The notes under the pieces: model-generated
What the model saw: the letters and a program-made list of their open reading frames with translations, nothing else
Database searches by the model: none
What the model was told of the DNA's origin: nothing
Assembly (NCBI RefSeq): GCF_001721645.1
Contig: NZ_CP017141.1
Span: 2,790,001-2,854,000 of the forward strand
DNA length: 64,000 bases
Direction of reading: 5' to 3'
Source: Pedobacter steynii
GTDB lineage: Bacteria > Bacteroidota > Bacteroidia > Sphingobacteriales > Sphingobacteriaceae
Made by a program: the position numbers and the translations under genes
Part shown: positions 26,936 to 34,694 of the stretch, in pieces
How positions within the stretch are numbered: position 1 is the first letter of the stretch
Layout: each line of letters opens with the position of its first letter

Positions 26936-28477
26936 ATGAAAAATAGAAATTACCTGATTTTCTTGCTCTTAACGGTAATGATAACCTCTTGTAAGAAGGA
27001 TAAAATTAACGATTATCAGCCTAATGAAATCATTACTATAAAGGGCATTGAGGAGCGCTACACTAAAATGTCTCTTGCCGATAAGATTACTCTGGATCCT
27101 GAAGTGAGTTCAACAGACCCCAAGGCGGAATTTGAATACATGTGGGGAATATATGAAACCAATGTACAGGGATATGCCCCCAAATTAGATACGATTGCCA
27201 GAACCAAAGCGATAAATTACCTGATTAAGCAGGATGCAAAAGGTTGGGTATTGGTTTTTCGTGCAACCAATAAGAACACTGGTTTTTCAAAGTATGTCAC
27301 TTCAGACATTAACGTGACCACGCTATTTACCCGGGGATGGTATGTGATGAAAGATAATGGAAATGAAACCGATCTGGATTTATTCATGACTCCGGCATCT
27401 ATTGTTCCTGAATCTAAGAGGGAGGATGTTTTTAGTTTGGTGAATGGACGGAAACTACCGGGAAAGGCGATGTTGATGAATTATTATACGAATTATAAAT
27501 CAAACGTCGGCGGAGTTTTTGTCAATACAAAATCGCTTTTTCTGATTACGGATAAGGATGCATCTGTTGTTAATATCAATACCCTTAAGGAGATCAATGG
27601 ATTCAATCAGATGTTTTATCAGGCTCCGGGAATAAAGGCGCCTGGCTTTGTTTCTGATGGGAGCCAGGCCAATTATTTTATGAATAACGGTCAGCTTTAT
27701 GGGTTTTATACCATGTCTATCAATACCGGGCAGTTTGGTCAGCGTAAATTGATCGATGAATCCAATAGTCCTTATCACCTGTCGAGATACTTTTTAACTG
27801 CTCATAATTATGATCCGATTTTTTTTGATGAGGTGAGCAGTTCTTTCTTTTCTGCGGATGGATCAGGAGATGCACTCAACGCTCTGGTAGAAGATGAGGA
27901 AACAGAAATGAAAGCTACACACAATAATAAAAAGCTATTGTTTATGGGAGCAAAAAGTTTATATCCGGACTATCATGGGTATGCTGTGCTACAAGATAAA
28001 ACAGATGCGGCACTTAAAATACTGACCCGGATTAACCCTGATCCTTATAGCTTTAAGCTGGTTAATGATACCCTGAAAACAACCGATAAGATTTATCATG
28101 CCAGTCGCTATGCGTTAATCGACACGGATGAGAACGTTATCTACTTTGTAGTTGGTAATCAGGTCTGGTCACGCAATCTTTCGAATAAATTCGAGCAGTT
28201 ACAGTATACCATTCCTGCCGGAGAAGAAATCACCTTTATGCGGCATCGCAGGAATCCTCCTTTTGGTTCTTTATCAGAGCAGGAGAAACCGTATGAATAC
28301 AACCTGATCATGATTGGTACTAAAACCGGAGGAAACTATACTGTCCGCATGTTTAAGAAAACGTCCGGAAATTTGTTGCCGGAACCATTGATTACACTTA
28401 AAGGGAAAGGTAGCGTAGGGGATGTGATGTACATGGCGCCGTCAATGGGCACTGATACTTATCCCAATACTTATTAA
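26936..28477 (+). CDS. PKD-like family lipoprotein
   Basis: A 513-residue lipoprotein (VMITSCKKDK, lipidated Cys near residue 19). The first 120 residues look like Ig/PKD-type beta-sandwich (EFEYMWGIYET). The rest shows repeated beta strands and resembles the propeller-like second domain of 'PKD-like' lipoproteins found after DUF4843 genes. No catalytic motif is visible. Its place between DUF4843 and a TlpA protein suggests a surface binding role. The start ATG follows the DUF4843 stop by 16 bases. Confidence 0.75.
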   Translation: MKNRNYLIFLLLTVMITSCKKDKINDYQPNEIITIKGIEERYTKMSLADKITLDPEVSSTDPKAEFEYMWGIYETNVQGYAPKLDTIARTKAINYLIKQDAKGWVLVFRATNKNTGFSKYVTSDINVTTLFTRGWYVMKDNGNETDLDLFMTPASIVPESKREDVFSLVNGRKLPGKAMLMNYYTNYKSNVGGVFVNTKSLFLITDKDASVVNINTLKEINGFNQMFYQAPGIKAPGFVSDGSQANYFMNNGQLYGFYTMSINTGQFGQRKLIDESNSPYHLSRYFLTAHNYDPIFFDEVSSSFFSADGSGDALNALVEDEETEMKATHNNKKLLFMGAKSLYPDYHGYAVLQDKTDAALKILTRINPDPYSFKLVNDTLKTTDKIYHASRYALIDTDENVIYFVVGNQVWSRNLSNKFEQLQYTIPAGEEITFMRHRRNPPFGSLSEQEKPYEYNLIMIGTKTGGNYTVRMFKKTSGNLLPEPLITLKGKGSVGDVMYMAPSMGTDTYPNTY

Positions 28478-28503
28478 CACAATCAACCAAATTACACATA
28501 GAA

Positions 28504-29889
28504 ATGATGAACATTAAAAAATTATGTAGTATCGCTTTGTTGTCTTTGACAACAGGCGCTGCATTTGCTCAATTGCCGGTAGAGGTAACCGGAGTACTAA
28601 AAAAGAAGAAAATGACCCCTGTAAAGCTTTTTAAGGTTGTGGAGGGGAAAACCGTAGAGATGGGGAGCTCAAGTCCGGGTAATCAGGGGAAATTTGGATT
28701 TATTTTTTATCCGGAGTATGAAGGTCTGTATGTGATCGGAACCGGAAATGATAAAAGCCAGAACGACAATTATAAATTCTATTTTAAGGGAGGTGAACGG
28801 CTTTCTTTTTCCATTCTTGATTCCAGCTATGTACTTACCGGCAAGCTGAACTCTAAAGAAAATACAGTATTGACACAATGGCATGATCTTGTTTTTCCGT
28901 TAGAGCTTAAAGCCATTAATTTTATGAAAGTGCAAAGTACTTTCGTCGATTTTTTTCCACAACTGGAGGAGATCTCTGCTAAAACAAAGAATTTTTTAAC
29001 CGGAAAAGCAACCGGGAATGCGCGTTTTGACAAGAACATGAAGCAACTCATGGCTTGGGATATGGCCAGCTTTGCCACGAATTTCTTAAATACACCACGT
29101 TCTGCACATCCTTCTGTTGAAGAATGGAGCTCGTATTATGATACCCTCAGGGCTGCAGATTTTGCACAGTCTACTACGCCTGTGTATAGCTATCCCTGGG
29201 GTGACCGTACCTTGTCTGGTTTGATTAGTGTAAATATGAGAAAGGATAAAGTTCCTTATGGAAAAGGTGTGGCAGGAATGAAAGGAATGTTGTCTTTTTT
29301 GCCAAATGATACCTTAAAAGGAGATGTGATCCTGAATCAGGTGTCAGGCATTAAAAGCTACAATGATTACAAAGACATGATAGATGTCTATGGTAAATAT
29401 GTGATCACTAGTAGTCAGAAAAAAAGAAATATGGATATTCTTGCTCCGCTGGCTTTGTTAAAGCCAGGCGATGCTGCTTTTCAATTCTCTTATCCGGATA
29501 AAGATGGAAAGACAATCACCATGGATAATTTAAAAGGGAAAGTAGTTTTGGTAGATGTATGGGCAACCTGGTGCGGGCCATGCAAAGCAGAAATCCCCCA
29601 TCTGAAAAAACTGGAAGAAGAGATGAAAGGGACAGATGTTTCTATCGTCAGTATCTCTGTAGACGAGGCGAAGGACAAAGATAAATGGTTAAAAATGATC
29701 AAAGACGATCAATTGGGAGGAACTCAGTTGTTTGCTTCCGGTTGGGGAGATCTGGCTAAGTATTATAAAATTACAGGAATTCCAAGGTTCATGGTTTTCG
29801 ACAGACAAGGTAAAATTGTAACGGTGGATTCTCCGAGGCCATCAAACCCGGAGCTAAAGACCCTACTAGAAAAAACACTGGCGAAATAA
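28504..29889 (+). CDS. TlpA-type thioredoxin-fold protein
   Basis: A 461-residue exported protein with a signal peptide (ending near AAFAQ, residue 22). The N-terminal 320 residues have a DUF4369-like start (VEVTGVLKKKKMTPVKLF) and a helical linker. The C-terminus is a TlpA/AhpC-TSA domain, DGKTITMDNLKGKVVLVDVWATWC with the redox pair C357-C360 (CGPC) and a cis-proline in TGIPRF. It should reduce or exchange disulfides in the periplasm. It follows the PKD-like gene after 26 bases and is probably transcribed with the transporter. Confidence 0.87.
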   Translation: MMNIKKLCSIALLSLTTGAAFAQLPVEVTGVLKKKKMTPVKLFKVVEGKTVEMGSSSPGNQGKFGFIFYPEYEGLYVIGTGNDKSQNDNYKFYFKGGERLSFSILDSSYVLTGKLNSKENTVLTQWHDLVFPLELKAINFMKVQSTFVDFFPQLEEISAKTKNFLTGKATGNARFDKNMKQLMAWDMASFATNFLNTPRSAHPSVEEWSSYYDTLRAADFAQSTTPVYSYPWGDRTLSGLISVNMRKDKVPYGKGVAGMKGMLSFLPNDTLKGDVILNQVSGIKSYNDYKDMIDVYGKYVITSSQKKRNMDILAPLALLKPGDAAFQFSYPDKDGKTITMDNLKGKVVLVDVWATWCGPCKAEIPHLKKLEEEMKGTDVSIVSISVDEAKDKDKWLKMIKDDQLGGTQLFASGWGDLAKYYKITGIPRFMVFDRQGKIVTVDSPRPSNPELKTLLEKTLAK

Positions 29890-29932
29890 TTTTCATTATT
29901 GGTATTCCATTAACGCTCCAATTCACTAATCT

Positions 29933-29989
29933 GCTATTCTTAGATAGCCGGTTTGATGGAGATGCAGGAAGGATTATCCTTCCTGCATC
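29933..29989 (+). other. Tandem RNA hairpins upstream of the protease gene
   Basis: A small hairpin (GCTAT...ATAGC, 29933-29948) is followed by a perfect 13-bp stem with a 3-base loop (29961-29973 pairing with 29977-29989). No T-run follows directly. It lies 34 bases before the protease ATG. It may be a processing or stability element, or a weak terminator. Confidence 0.5.
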
Positions 29990-30023
29990 CTTATCTCAAG
30001 CCTCTTTCATACTCCCGACTTTA

Positions 30024-31220
30024 ATGAAAAATAAAAATAAATTGTACATCATTTTTATGGTGTTGGTATTGCTTATGGACCAAACTGTTTATGCTCAGCA
30101 AAATAAAATTTCCCGCTCAAATCTTAGGGCCAGGATTCCGTTCGAAAACGATAATGGTGCCATTATTTTAACGGTTAAAATCAATGGAAATCCCCGGCCT
30201 TTAAAACTATTATTTGACACTGGTGCAGACGGCATGGCGGTTAGTCAACATCTTGCAGATGAGATTGGTCTGAAAGTTTCCAGAAAACAAAAGGCCTCTG
30301 TAGTAGGAGGGAGCGTGGATATCTCTGTTTCAGAAGGAAATGTGGTACGGCTTGATTCGTTTGATTTGCCGAATCAGAGCATTGCAATCTTTAAAGAAAT
30401 GGATAAGGGAGCGGACGGGATTATCGGGAACATTATTACCAGAAATTACGTTACGAAAGTTGATTTCGACAAAAAGGAGCTTTCATTATATGATTTTGAT
30501 GGTTATGAATATGACCAAAATGGAACAGCAATTCCGGTGAGCTTTCCATCAGGACTTTTTATCATCCCTGGTATATTAAGCGTCACTTCCGGGCAGTCGC
30601 ATCCGGCAAATTTTGTGTTTGATACCGGTGCGGCATATAGTCTGATTTGTTTTCGTCCATTTGTTAAGAAGAACCGTTTGCTGGTCAGCGGTTTTAAGCC
30701 TGAATATAACGGGAGTACGACCAGTATGGGCCTGACTACACCAACTTTTACCGGTAAAGCATTTTCTTTTTCATTTTCTGACATGCCTGCTATTAAAGAT
30801 ATGCCTGTTACCTTAATGGCTGGTGGTGGGCAGAGTGAAGACTGGAACCCGGGATTTGATGGTTCCATTGGTGCGAGGCTAATCAGCAGGTATAATTTCA
30901 CAATTAACCTGCGTAAAAAGGAAATTCATCTGGTTGCGAATAAAAGTTATGCTTATCCTAATGATTTTGTAATAGGAGGGTATCTTTTTGGTTTTGATCA
31001 CAAGGGTAATCTGTTGGTGCAAGGGGTAACCGCAGTTGAAAATCAAAATATGAGTCTTAAAAAGGGATCCAGTGTAACCACTTTGAATGGTCTTTCCCCT
31101 CAATTATTATTAAAGGAAAACAAAAGGCTGAAGGCTTTGCTAAACTTGCCGGAAGGCAGCAAGTATGTCATCGAATCTGTTCATGATGGACAAGCCTTTA
31201 AAGATGTCATCACGAAATAA
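30024..31220 (+). CDS. Two-lobed retropepsin-like aspartyl protease
   Basis: A 398-residue exported protein (signal peptide ending near VYAQQ, residue 25). It carries two aspartyl-protease active-site motifs, FDTGADG (D65) and FDTGAAY (D200), about 135 residues apart. This suggests a single chain holding both halves of a retropepsin dimer, or one active and one structural site. The C-terminal 100 residues look like a PDZ domain (LLVQGVTAVENQN, GSSVTTLNGLS). It follows two TonB/SusCD lipoprotein genes and a TlpA protein, and is separated from them by the 29933-29989 hairpins. It probably cleaves peptides or proteins in the periplasm or at the cell surface. Confidence 0.83.
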   Translation: MKNKNKLYIIFMVLVLLMDQTVYAQQNKISRSNLRARIPFENDNGAIILTVKINGNPRPLKLLFDTGADGMAVSQHLADEIGLKVSRKQKASVVGGSVDISVSEGNVVRLDSFDLPNQSIAIFKEMDKGADGIIGNIITRNYVTKVDFDKKELSLYDFDGYEYDQNGTAIPVSFPSGLFIIPGILSVTSGQSHPANFVFDTGAAYSLICFRPFVKKNRLLVSGFKPEYNGSTTSMGLTTPTFTGKAFSFSFSDMPAIKDMPVTLMAGGGQSEDWNPGFDGSIGARLISRYNFTINLRKKEIHLVANKSYAYPNDFVIGGYLFGFDHKGNLLVQGVTAVENQNMSLKKGSSVTTLNGLSPQLLLKENKRLKALLNLPEGSKYVIESVHDGQAFKDVITK

Positions 31221-31263
31221 TCCTGATTTATATTAAAATACAATCAACTTAATTGATCAATAA

Positions 31264-32418
31264 ATGAAAATATTTAAATTATATGGGCTGCTGTTTATAA
31301 TGATAGTCAGTCTCGGATCCAATGCTCAGGAAAGTCAGTTTGTTAAGATAAACTCCTGGAAGGAACTATTTGTAAAAGCAAAAAATGAGCATAAGCTAGT
31401 GTTTGTCGATAGTTATTTTGTTGGCTGTCACCCCTGTAAAGAAATGGATGACGAAGTGTTTCCACATCAGGATGTGATACAGCTTATGAAAGAAAACTTT
31501 ATCAGTGTTAAAATAGATTTTATGGTAGAGGAGCTGGGGAAAGAGTTGCAAGTAAAATATGCAGTGACTGGTTTCCCGACTTTCCTGATTTTAAATGGAG
31601 AAGGTGAGTTACTCTCCAGATTTTCAGGATATCAGGAGGCTGATGTATTTCAAAAGTTATTAAGTGAAGCAATCTTAAAGTCGAAAAAGGGGCAGATTTT
31701 AGGCGGATTTAGCCCTTCACTACAGGTGCCTTATCCCGGGTTTTATCCGGCGATGTTCAAAGGACGTCAGCCAATGAAAACAGATTCACTTACTATTTAT
31801 CTGGATCAGGTTAAGGATCCTTTGATTGAACCCGCTGCAATTCCTTTTCTGGTTGCCAGAACCCTGAATAAGAAATGGGACGATTATTTCCTTAAGAATT
31901 ATAATTCGTTAGAGGAGAGGTATGGTAAAGAACTGATCTGGACAAAAAGAAATTCGATCCTGAATGCTCGCCTGAAAGCACTTGGAAGTAAGAAAGATAG
32001 TGAGCGTTTTAATGTTTTTCTGAAAGAAGTCCGACCGCTTTTTTCAGAGAAAGACTGGGCTTACGCAAGAATGGATATGGCCGAGGCTTATTATTATAAT
32101 CTTCATAAAGACCGTAAAGCATTCTTTAAATATGCGGCAGAAAACTATAATGATGACGACAATAAAATTCGTTATCTGTCTATGTACCTGAGCGGAACTA
32201 CAGTCGATGCTGAGGAAAAGGAACTGTTCATTCAATGGATGAGAAAGGTTGTTAATAGGCATTCTTCTTATGCTGTTCTCTCGGCAGCAACCAGATTGAT
32301 GTTAGCTCAGAATGATCGGCAAGCGACAAAAAAATATGCGGAATGGGGATTGGCAAAAGCCCGCTTGCTAAAAAAGGATGAAAGTTATTTCCAAAATATG
32401 CTGACAAAGGCTTCCTAG
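31264..32418 (+). CDS. Thioredoxin-fold protein with CHPC motif
   Basis: A 384-residue exported protein (signal peptide ending near SNAQE). The N-terminal thioredoxin domain shows VDSYFVGCHPC with C55 and C58 (CHPC), then a cis-proline in TGFPTFLIL. The remaining 240 residues are helical with a weak TPR-like pattern (SVAYYYNLHKDRKAFFKYAAENY-type segments). A CHPC site is unlike the CGPC of thioredoxins and suggests a different redox potential, perhaps an oxidase or isomerase role. It follows the protease by 43 bases and ends the locus. Confidence 0.83.
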   Translation: MKIFKLYGLLFIMIVSLGSNAQESQFVKINSWKELFVKAKNEHKLVFVDSYFVGCHPCKEMDDEVFPHQDVIQLMKENFISVKIDFMVEELGKELQVKYAVTGFPTFLILNGEGELLSRFSGYQEADVFQKLLSEAILKSKKGQILGGFSPSLQVPYPGFYPAMFKGRQPMKTDSLTIYLDQVKDPLIEPAAIPFLVARTLNKKWDDYFLKNYNSLEERYGKELIWTKRNSILNARLKALGSKKDSERFNVFLKEVRPLFSEKDWAYARMDMAEAYYYNLHKDRKAFFKYAAENYNDDDNKIRYLSMYLSGTTVDAEEKELFIQWMRKVVNRHSSYAVLSAATRLMLAQNDRQATKKYAEWGLAKARLLKKDESYFQNMLTKAS

Positions 32419-32472
32419 TGATAAGTTTCCTTAACAAATGATACTTGCTTAGTTTATGCTAAGGAGTTGCCG

Positions 32473-32570
32473 TAGGGTTGGAAGCATTTGGTTTGAGACC
32501 TCACCAATCGTTTCTAATCTTAGGGCAACCCGTTTCCAGCCCTATGCAGCTCGCTGTGATATAGTTTTTT
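32473..32570 (+). other. Structured region at the end of the SusCD/thioredoxin locus
   Basis: TAGGGTTGGAA (32473-32483) pairs with TTCCAGCCCTA (32534-32544), 11 bp with one G-U pair. It encloses a smaller TTGGT/ACCAA hairpin. A T-run follows at 32565-32571. It may be a long-loop terminator or an unrecognised RNA. The rest of 32419-32703 holds no gene I recognise, though GGTTTTT/AAAAACC (32630-32664) can also pair. Confidence 0.35.
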
Positions 32571-32665
32571 TCTAATGGTGTTTTAAGCTTCTTTGCTGGC
32601 AAGAATGGTCGCTAAAGCTAGTTGCGGTTGGTTTTTCAGAATTGAGGTCCAGGAAGTAAAAACCT

Positions 32666-32698
32666 TTTAAAAATTAATGCAATAATAAACTAAATTTG
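32666..32698 (+). promoter_or_regulatory. Promoter directly abutting the DUF4271 start codon
   Basis: TAAATTTG (32691-32698) is a full -7 match, with a weak TTTA 21 bases upstream. It ends 5 bases before the ATG, so the mRNA would begin at or near the start codon. Confidence 0.5.
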
Positions 32699-32703
32699 CG
32701 GGA

Positions 32704-33687
32704 ATGAAATTAAACCGCATCATCCTGCTGCTGCTGATTTTCTTTGCAACGGGTCTTCATGAGGGGTATGCCCAGGTAACTGCTGTTTCAGCAGATACAT
32801 TGCCTGTAAAGCGTGTTTACCCTAAAAAAATAGTGAAGGATGCAGCGTATTATGCGCGGAAGAATTACGTGACAGATTCAATCATTACGCATACCTGGAT
32901 TCTGCCAGATTCTATGATCAATAAGAATATCATCATAGATAGCATTCTGAAAGCAAATCTTTCCCGGCGCTCTGACCTTTTTAACAGGTATAAGGAAATA
33001 GGAACAGTAAAGAAAATTAGTCCTTTCCGACCCGGAAAGCCTGTACCAAAAGGAGAGATCTGGGTTCTTGGTGTATTGGCCATATTGCTGGCCATATTCT
33101 CTGCTTTGAAAATTGCTTTTTCCAAACAGCTGCAGAGTATCATCCAGTCTTTTTTTAGCAATCGTATTTTGAATAATCTGAATAAAGAGGATAACCTGTT
33201 CACTTCATGGCCCTTTCTCTTGTTATTTGTGCAGTTTGGATTTACTTTAGGCATGTTTTTTTACCTGGTTTCTCAGTATTATCATGTCACTTTTTCCAGT
33301 AGTGGATTTCAGTTTTATGTAAGTATTTCGATACTCATTGTAGTTTTGTATGTATTCAAAATTATCATTTTACGGATGTTAGGCTACCTTTTTGATGTGC
33401 AGAAGGCGGTAAATGAATATGTTTCTATATTATATTTAAGTTACTTTAATCTTTCTCTGGTGTTCATTCCATTGGTTATTGCATTTGCCTTATCTCCTTT
33501 AAGGTATGGACCTTACTATGTGGCAGCTTCTTTTGTACTTCTCGCGATTATCTTTACTTTCCAGTTTATCCGGGCAGGAATTAACATTTTATCTCATTAT
33601 AGATTTTCTAAAGTCTATTTATTTTTGTACTTTTGTGCCCTCGAAATTTGCCCTATATTAATATTAATCAAGGCAATAGGATTTTAA
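32704..33687 (+). CDS. DUF4271 membrane protein
   Basis: A 327-residue protein with a signal-like N-terminus (LLLLIFFATGLHEGYAQ), a periplasmic part to about residue 120, and then about six hydrophobic segments (IWVLGVLAILLAIFSALKI; FLLLFVQFGFTLGMFFYL; FYVSISILIVVLYVF; VFIPLVIAFAL; FVLLAIIFTFQFI; YLFLYFCALEICPILILI). This is DUF4271, a Bacteroidota protein commonly upstream of hemD. Its function is unknown. The hemD gene starts 17 bases after its stop. Confidence 0.82.
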   Translation: MKLNRIILLLLIFFATGLHEGYAQVTAVSADTLPVKRVYPKKIVKDAAYYARKNYVTDSIITHTWILPDSMINKNIIIDSILKANLSRRSDLFNRYKEIGTVKKISPFRPGKPVPKGEIWVLGVLAILLAIFSALKIAFSKQLQSIIQSFFSNRILNNLNKEDNLFTSWPFLLLFVQFGFTLGMFFYLVSQYYHVTFSSSGFQFYVSISILIVVLYVFKIIILRMLGYLFDVQKAVNEYVSILYLSYFNLSLVFIPLVIAFALSPLRYGPYYVAASFVLLAIIFTFQFIRAGINILSHYRFSKVYLFLYFCALEICPILILIKAIGF

Positions 33688-33704
33688 AGCGGTAATTAGG
33701 TAAA

Positions 33705-34475
33705 ATGCAAGAAAAGACAGAAGATAGGTTGCGTAAGGTTAAAAGTATATTAATCACCTTACCAAAACCAGAAACAGAGAAGTCTCCTTATTTTGATTTG
33801 GCAAAGAAATACAACCTGAAAATTGATTTTAGATCATTCATTCATGTTGAAGGAGTTCCAGCCAGAGACTTCAGAAAGGACAAAATCACATTAGGTGATT
33901 TTACTGCAGTAGTGTTCACCAGCAGAAATGCGGTAGATCATTTCTTCAGAATTTGCGAAGAAATGAGATATGACGTGCCTGCTGACCTGAAATATTTCTG
34001 TATTTCGGAATCTACCGCCCTGTATTTGCAAAAATACATCCAGTACAGAAAACGCAAGATTTTCTTTGGTAAGCAGACTGCAGCAGACCTTGCTGAAGTG
34101 TTGAAAAAACATGCCAATGAGAAATTCCTATACCCATGCTCTGATGTGGCAACGGAAGATACGATGAACTTCCTTCAGAAAAACGGATATGATTTTACCC
34201 CGGCTGTATTGTTCAGAACGGTGGTGTCTGACCTTTCAGATCTGGCTGAGGTGTTCTATGATGTGATTGGATTTTTTAGTCCTTCCAGCATCCAGTCCTT
34301 ATTCACCAATTTCCCAGACTTCAAGCAGAACAATACTCGTATTGCTGCCTTTGGGTTAAATACGCATAAGGCTGTAAAAGATGCAGGTTTGATTGTGGAT
34401 ATCGCCGCACCGTCACCAGAAGCGCCCTCTATGATCATGGCAATTGAGAATTACATAAAAAAATCAAATAAGTAA
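33705..34475 (+). CDS. hemD: Uroporphyrinogen-III synthase
   Basis: A 256-residue HemD-like two-domain protein that cyclises hydroxymethylbilane to uroporphyrinogen III in haem synthesis. Family features are SILITLPKPETEKSPYFDLAKKY at the start (split here as SILITLPKP and SPYFDLAKKY), VFTSRNAVDHFF, FCISESTALYL, FLYPCSDVATEDTM and FFSPSSIQSLF. HemD is poorly conserved, so the gene is assigned by this motif order. It follows DUF4271 by 17 bases and is closed by a terminator hairpin at 34499-34524. Confidence 0.88.
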   Translation: MQEKTEDRLRKVKSILITLPKPETEKSPYFDLAKKYNLKIDFRSFIHVEGVPARDFRKDKITLGDFTAVVFTSRNAVDHFFRICEEMRYDVPADLKYFCISESTALYLQKYIQYRKRKIFFGKQTAADLAEVLKKHANEKFLYPCSDVATEDTMNFLQKNGYDFTPAVLFRTVVSDLSDLAEVFYDVIGFFSPSSIQSLFTNFPDFKQNNTRIAAFGLNTHKAVKDAGLIVDIAAPSPEAPSMIMAIENYIKKSNK

Positions 34476-34498
34476 CATTAGATTTCTTTTTGTATCTT

Positions 34499-34524
34499 AA
34501 AGTTTTCATTCCGAAACTTTTTTT
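34499..34524 (+). terminator. Terminator of hemD
   Basis: AAAGTTT (34499-34505) pairs with AAACTTT (34514-34520) around an 8-base loop, followed by TTTT. The stem is AT-rich but the layout is standard. Confidence 0.6.
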
Positions 34525-34694
34525 GAAAGTTAGTGCTTTTTAATTTTTAGTAAAAAAGGCTTTCTGATAAGGCATTGGTGTGGGAAAATGAACGGAAAAC
34601 TTTGTTCATTATTGCTTTTGGTCGCATTTTTATAGTTCAATAGTTGTTTATATGAATCTTAATCTATAAAATTGCTATAAAATTGCCTGATTAT

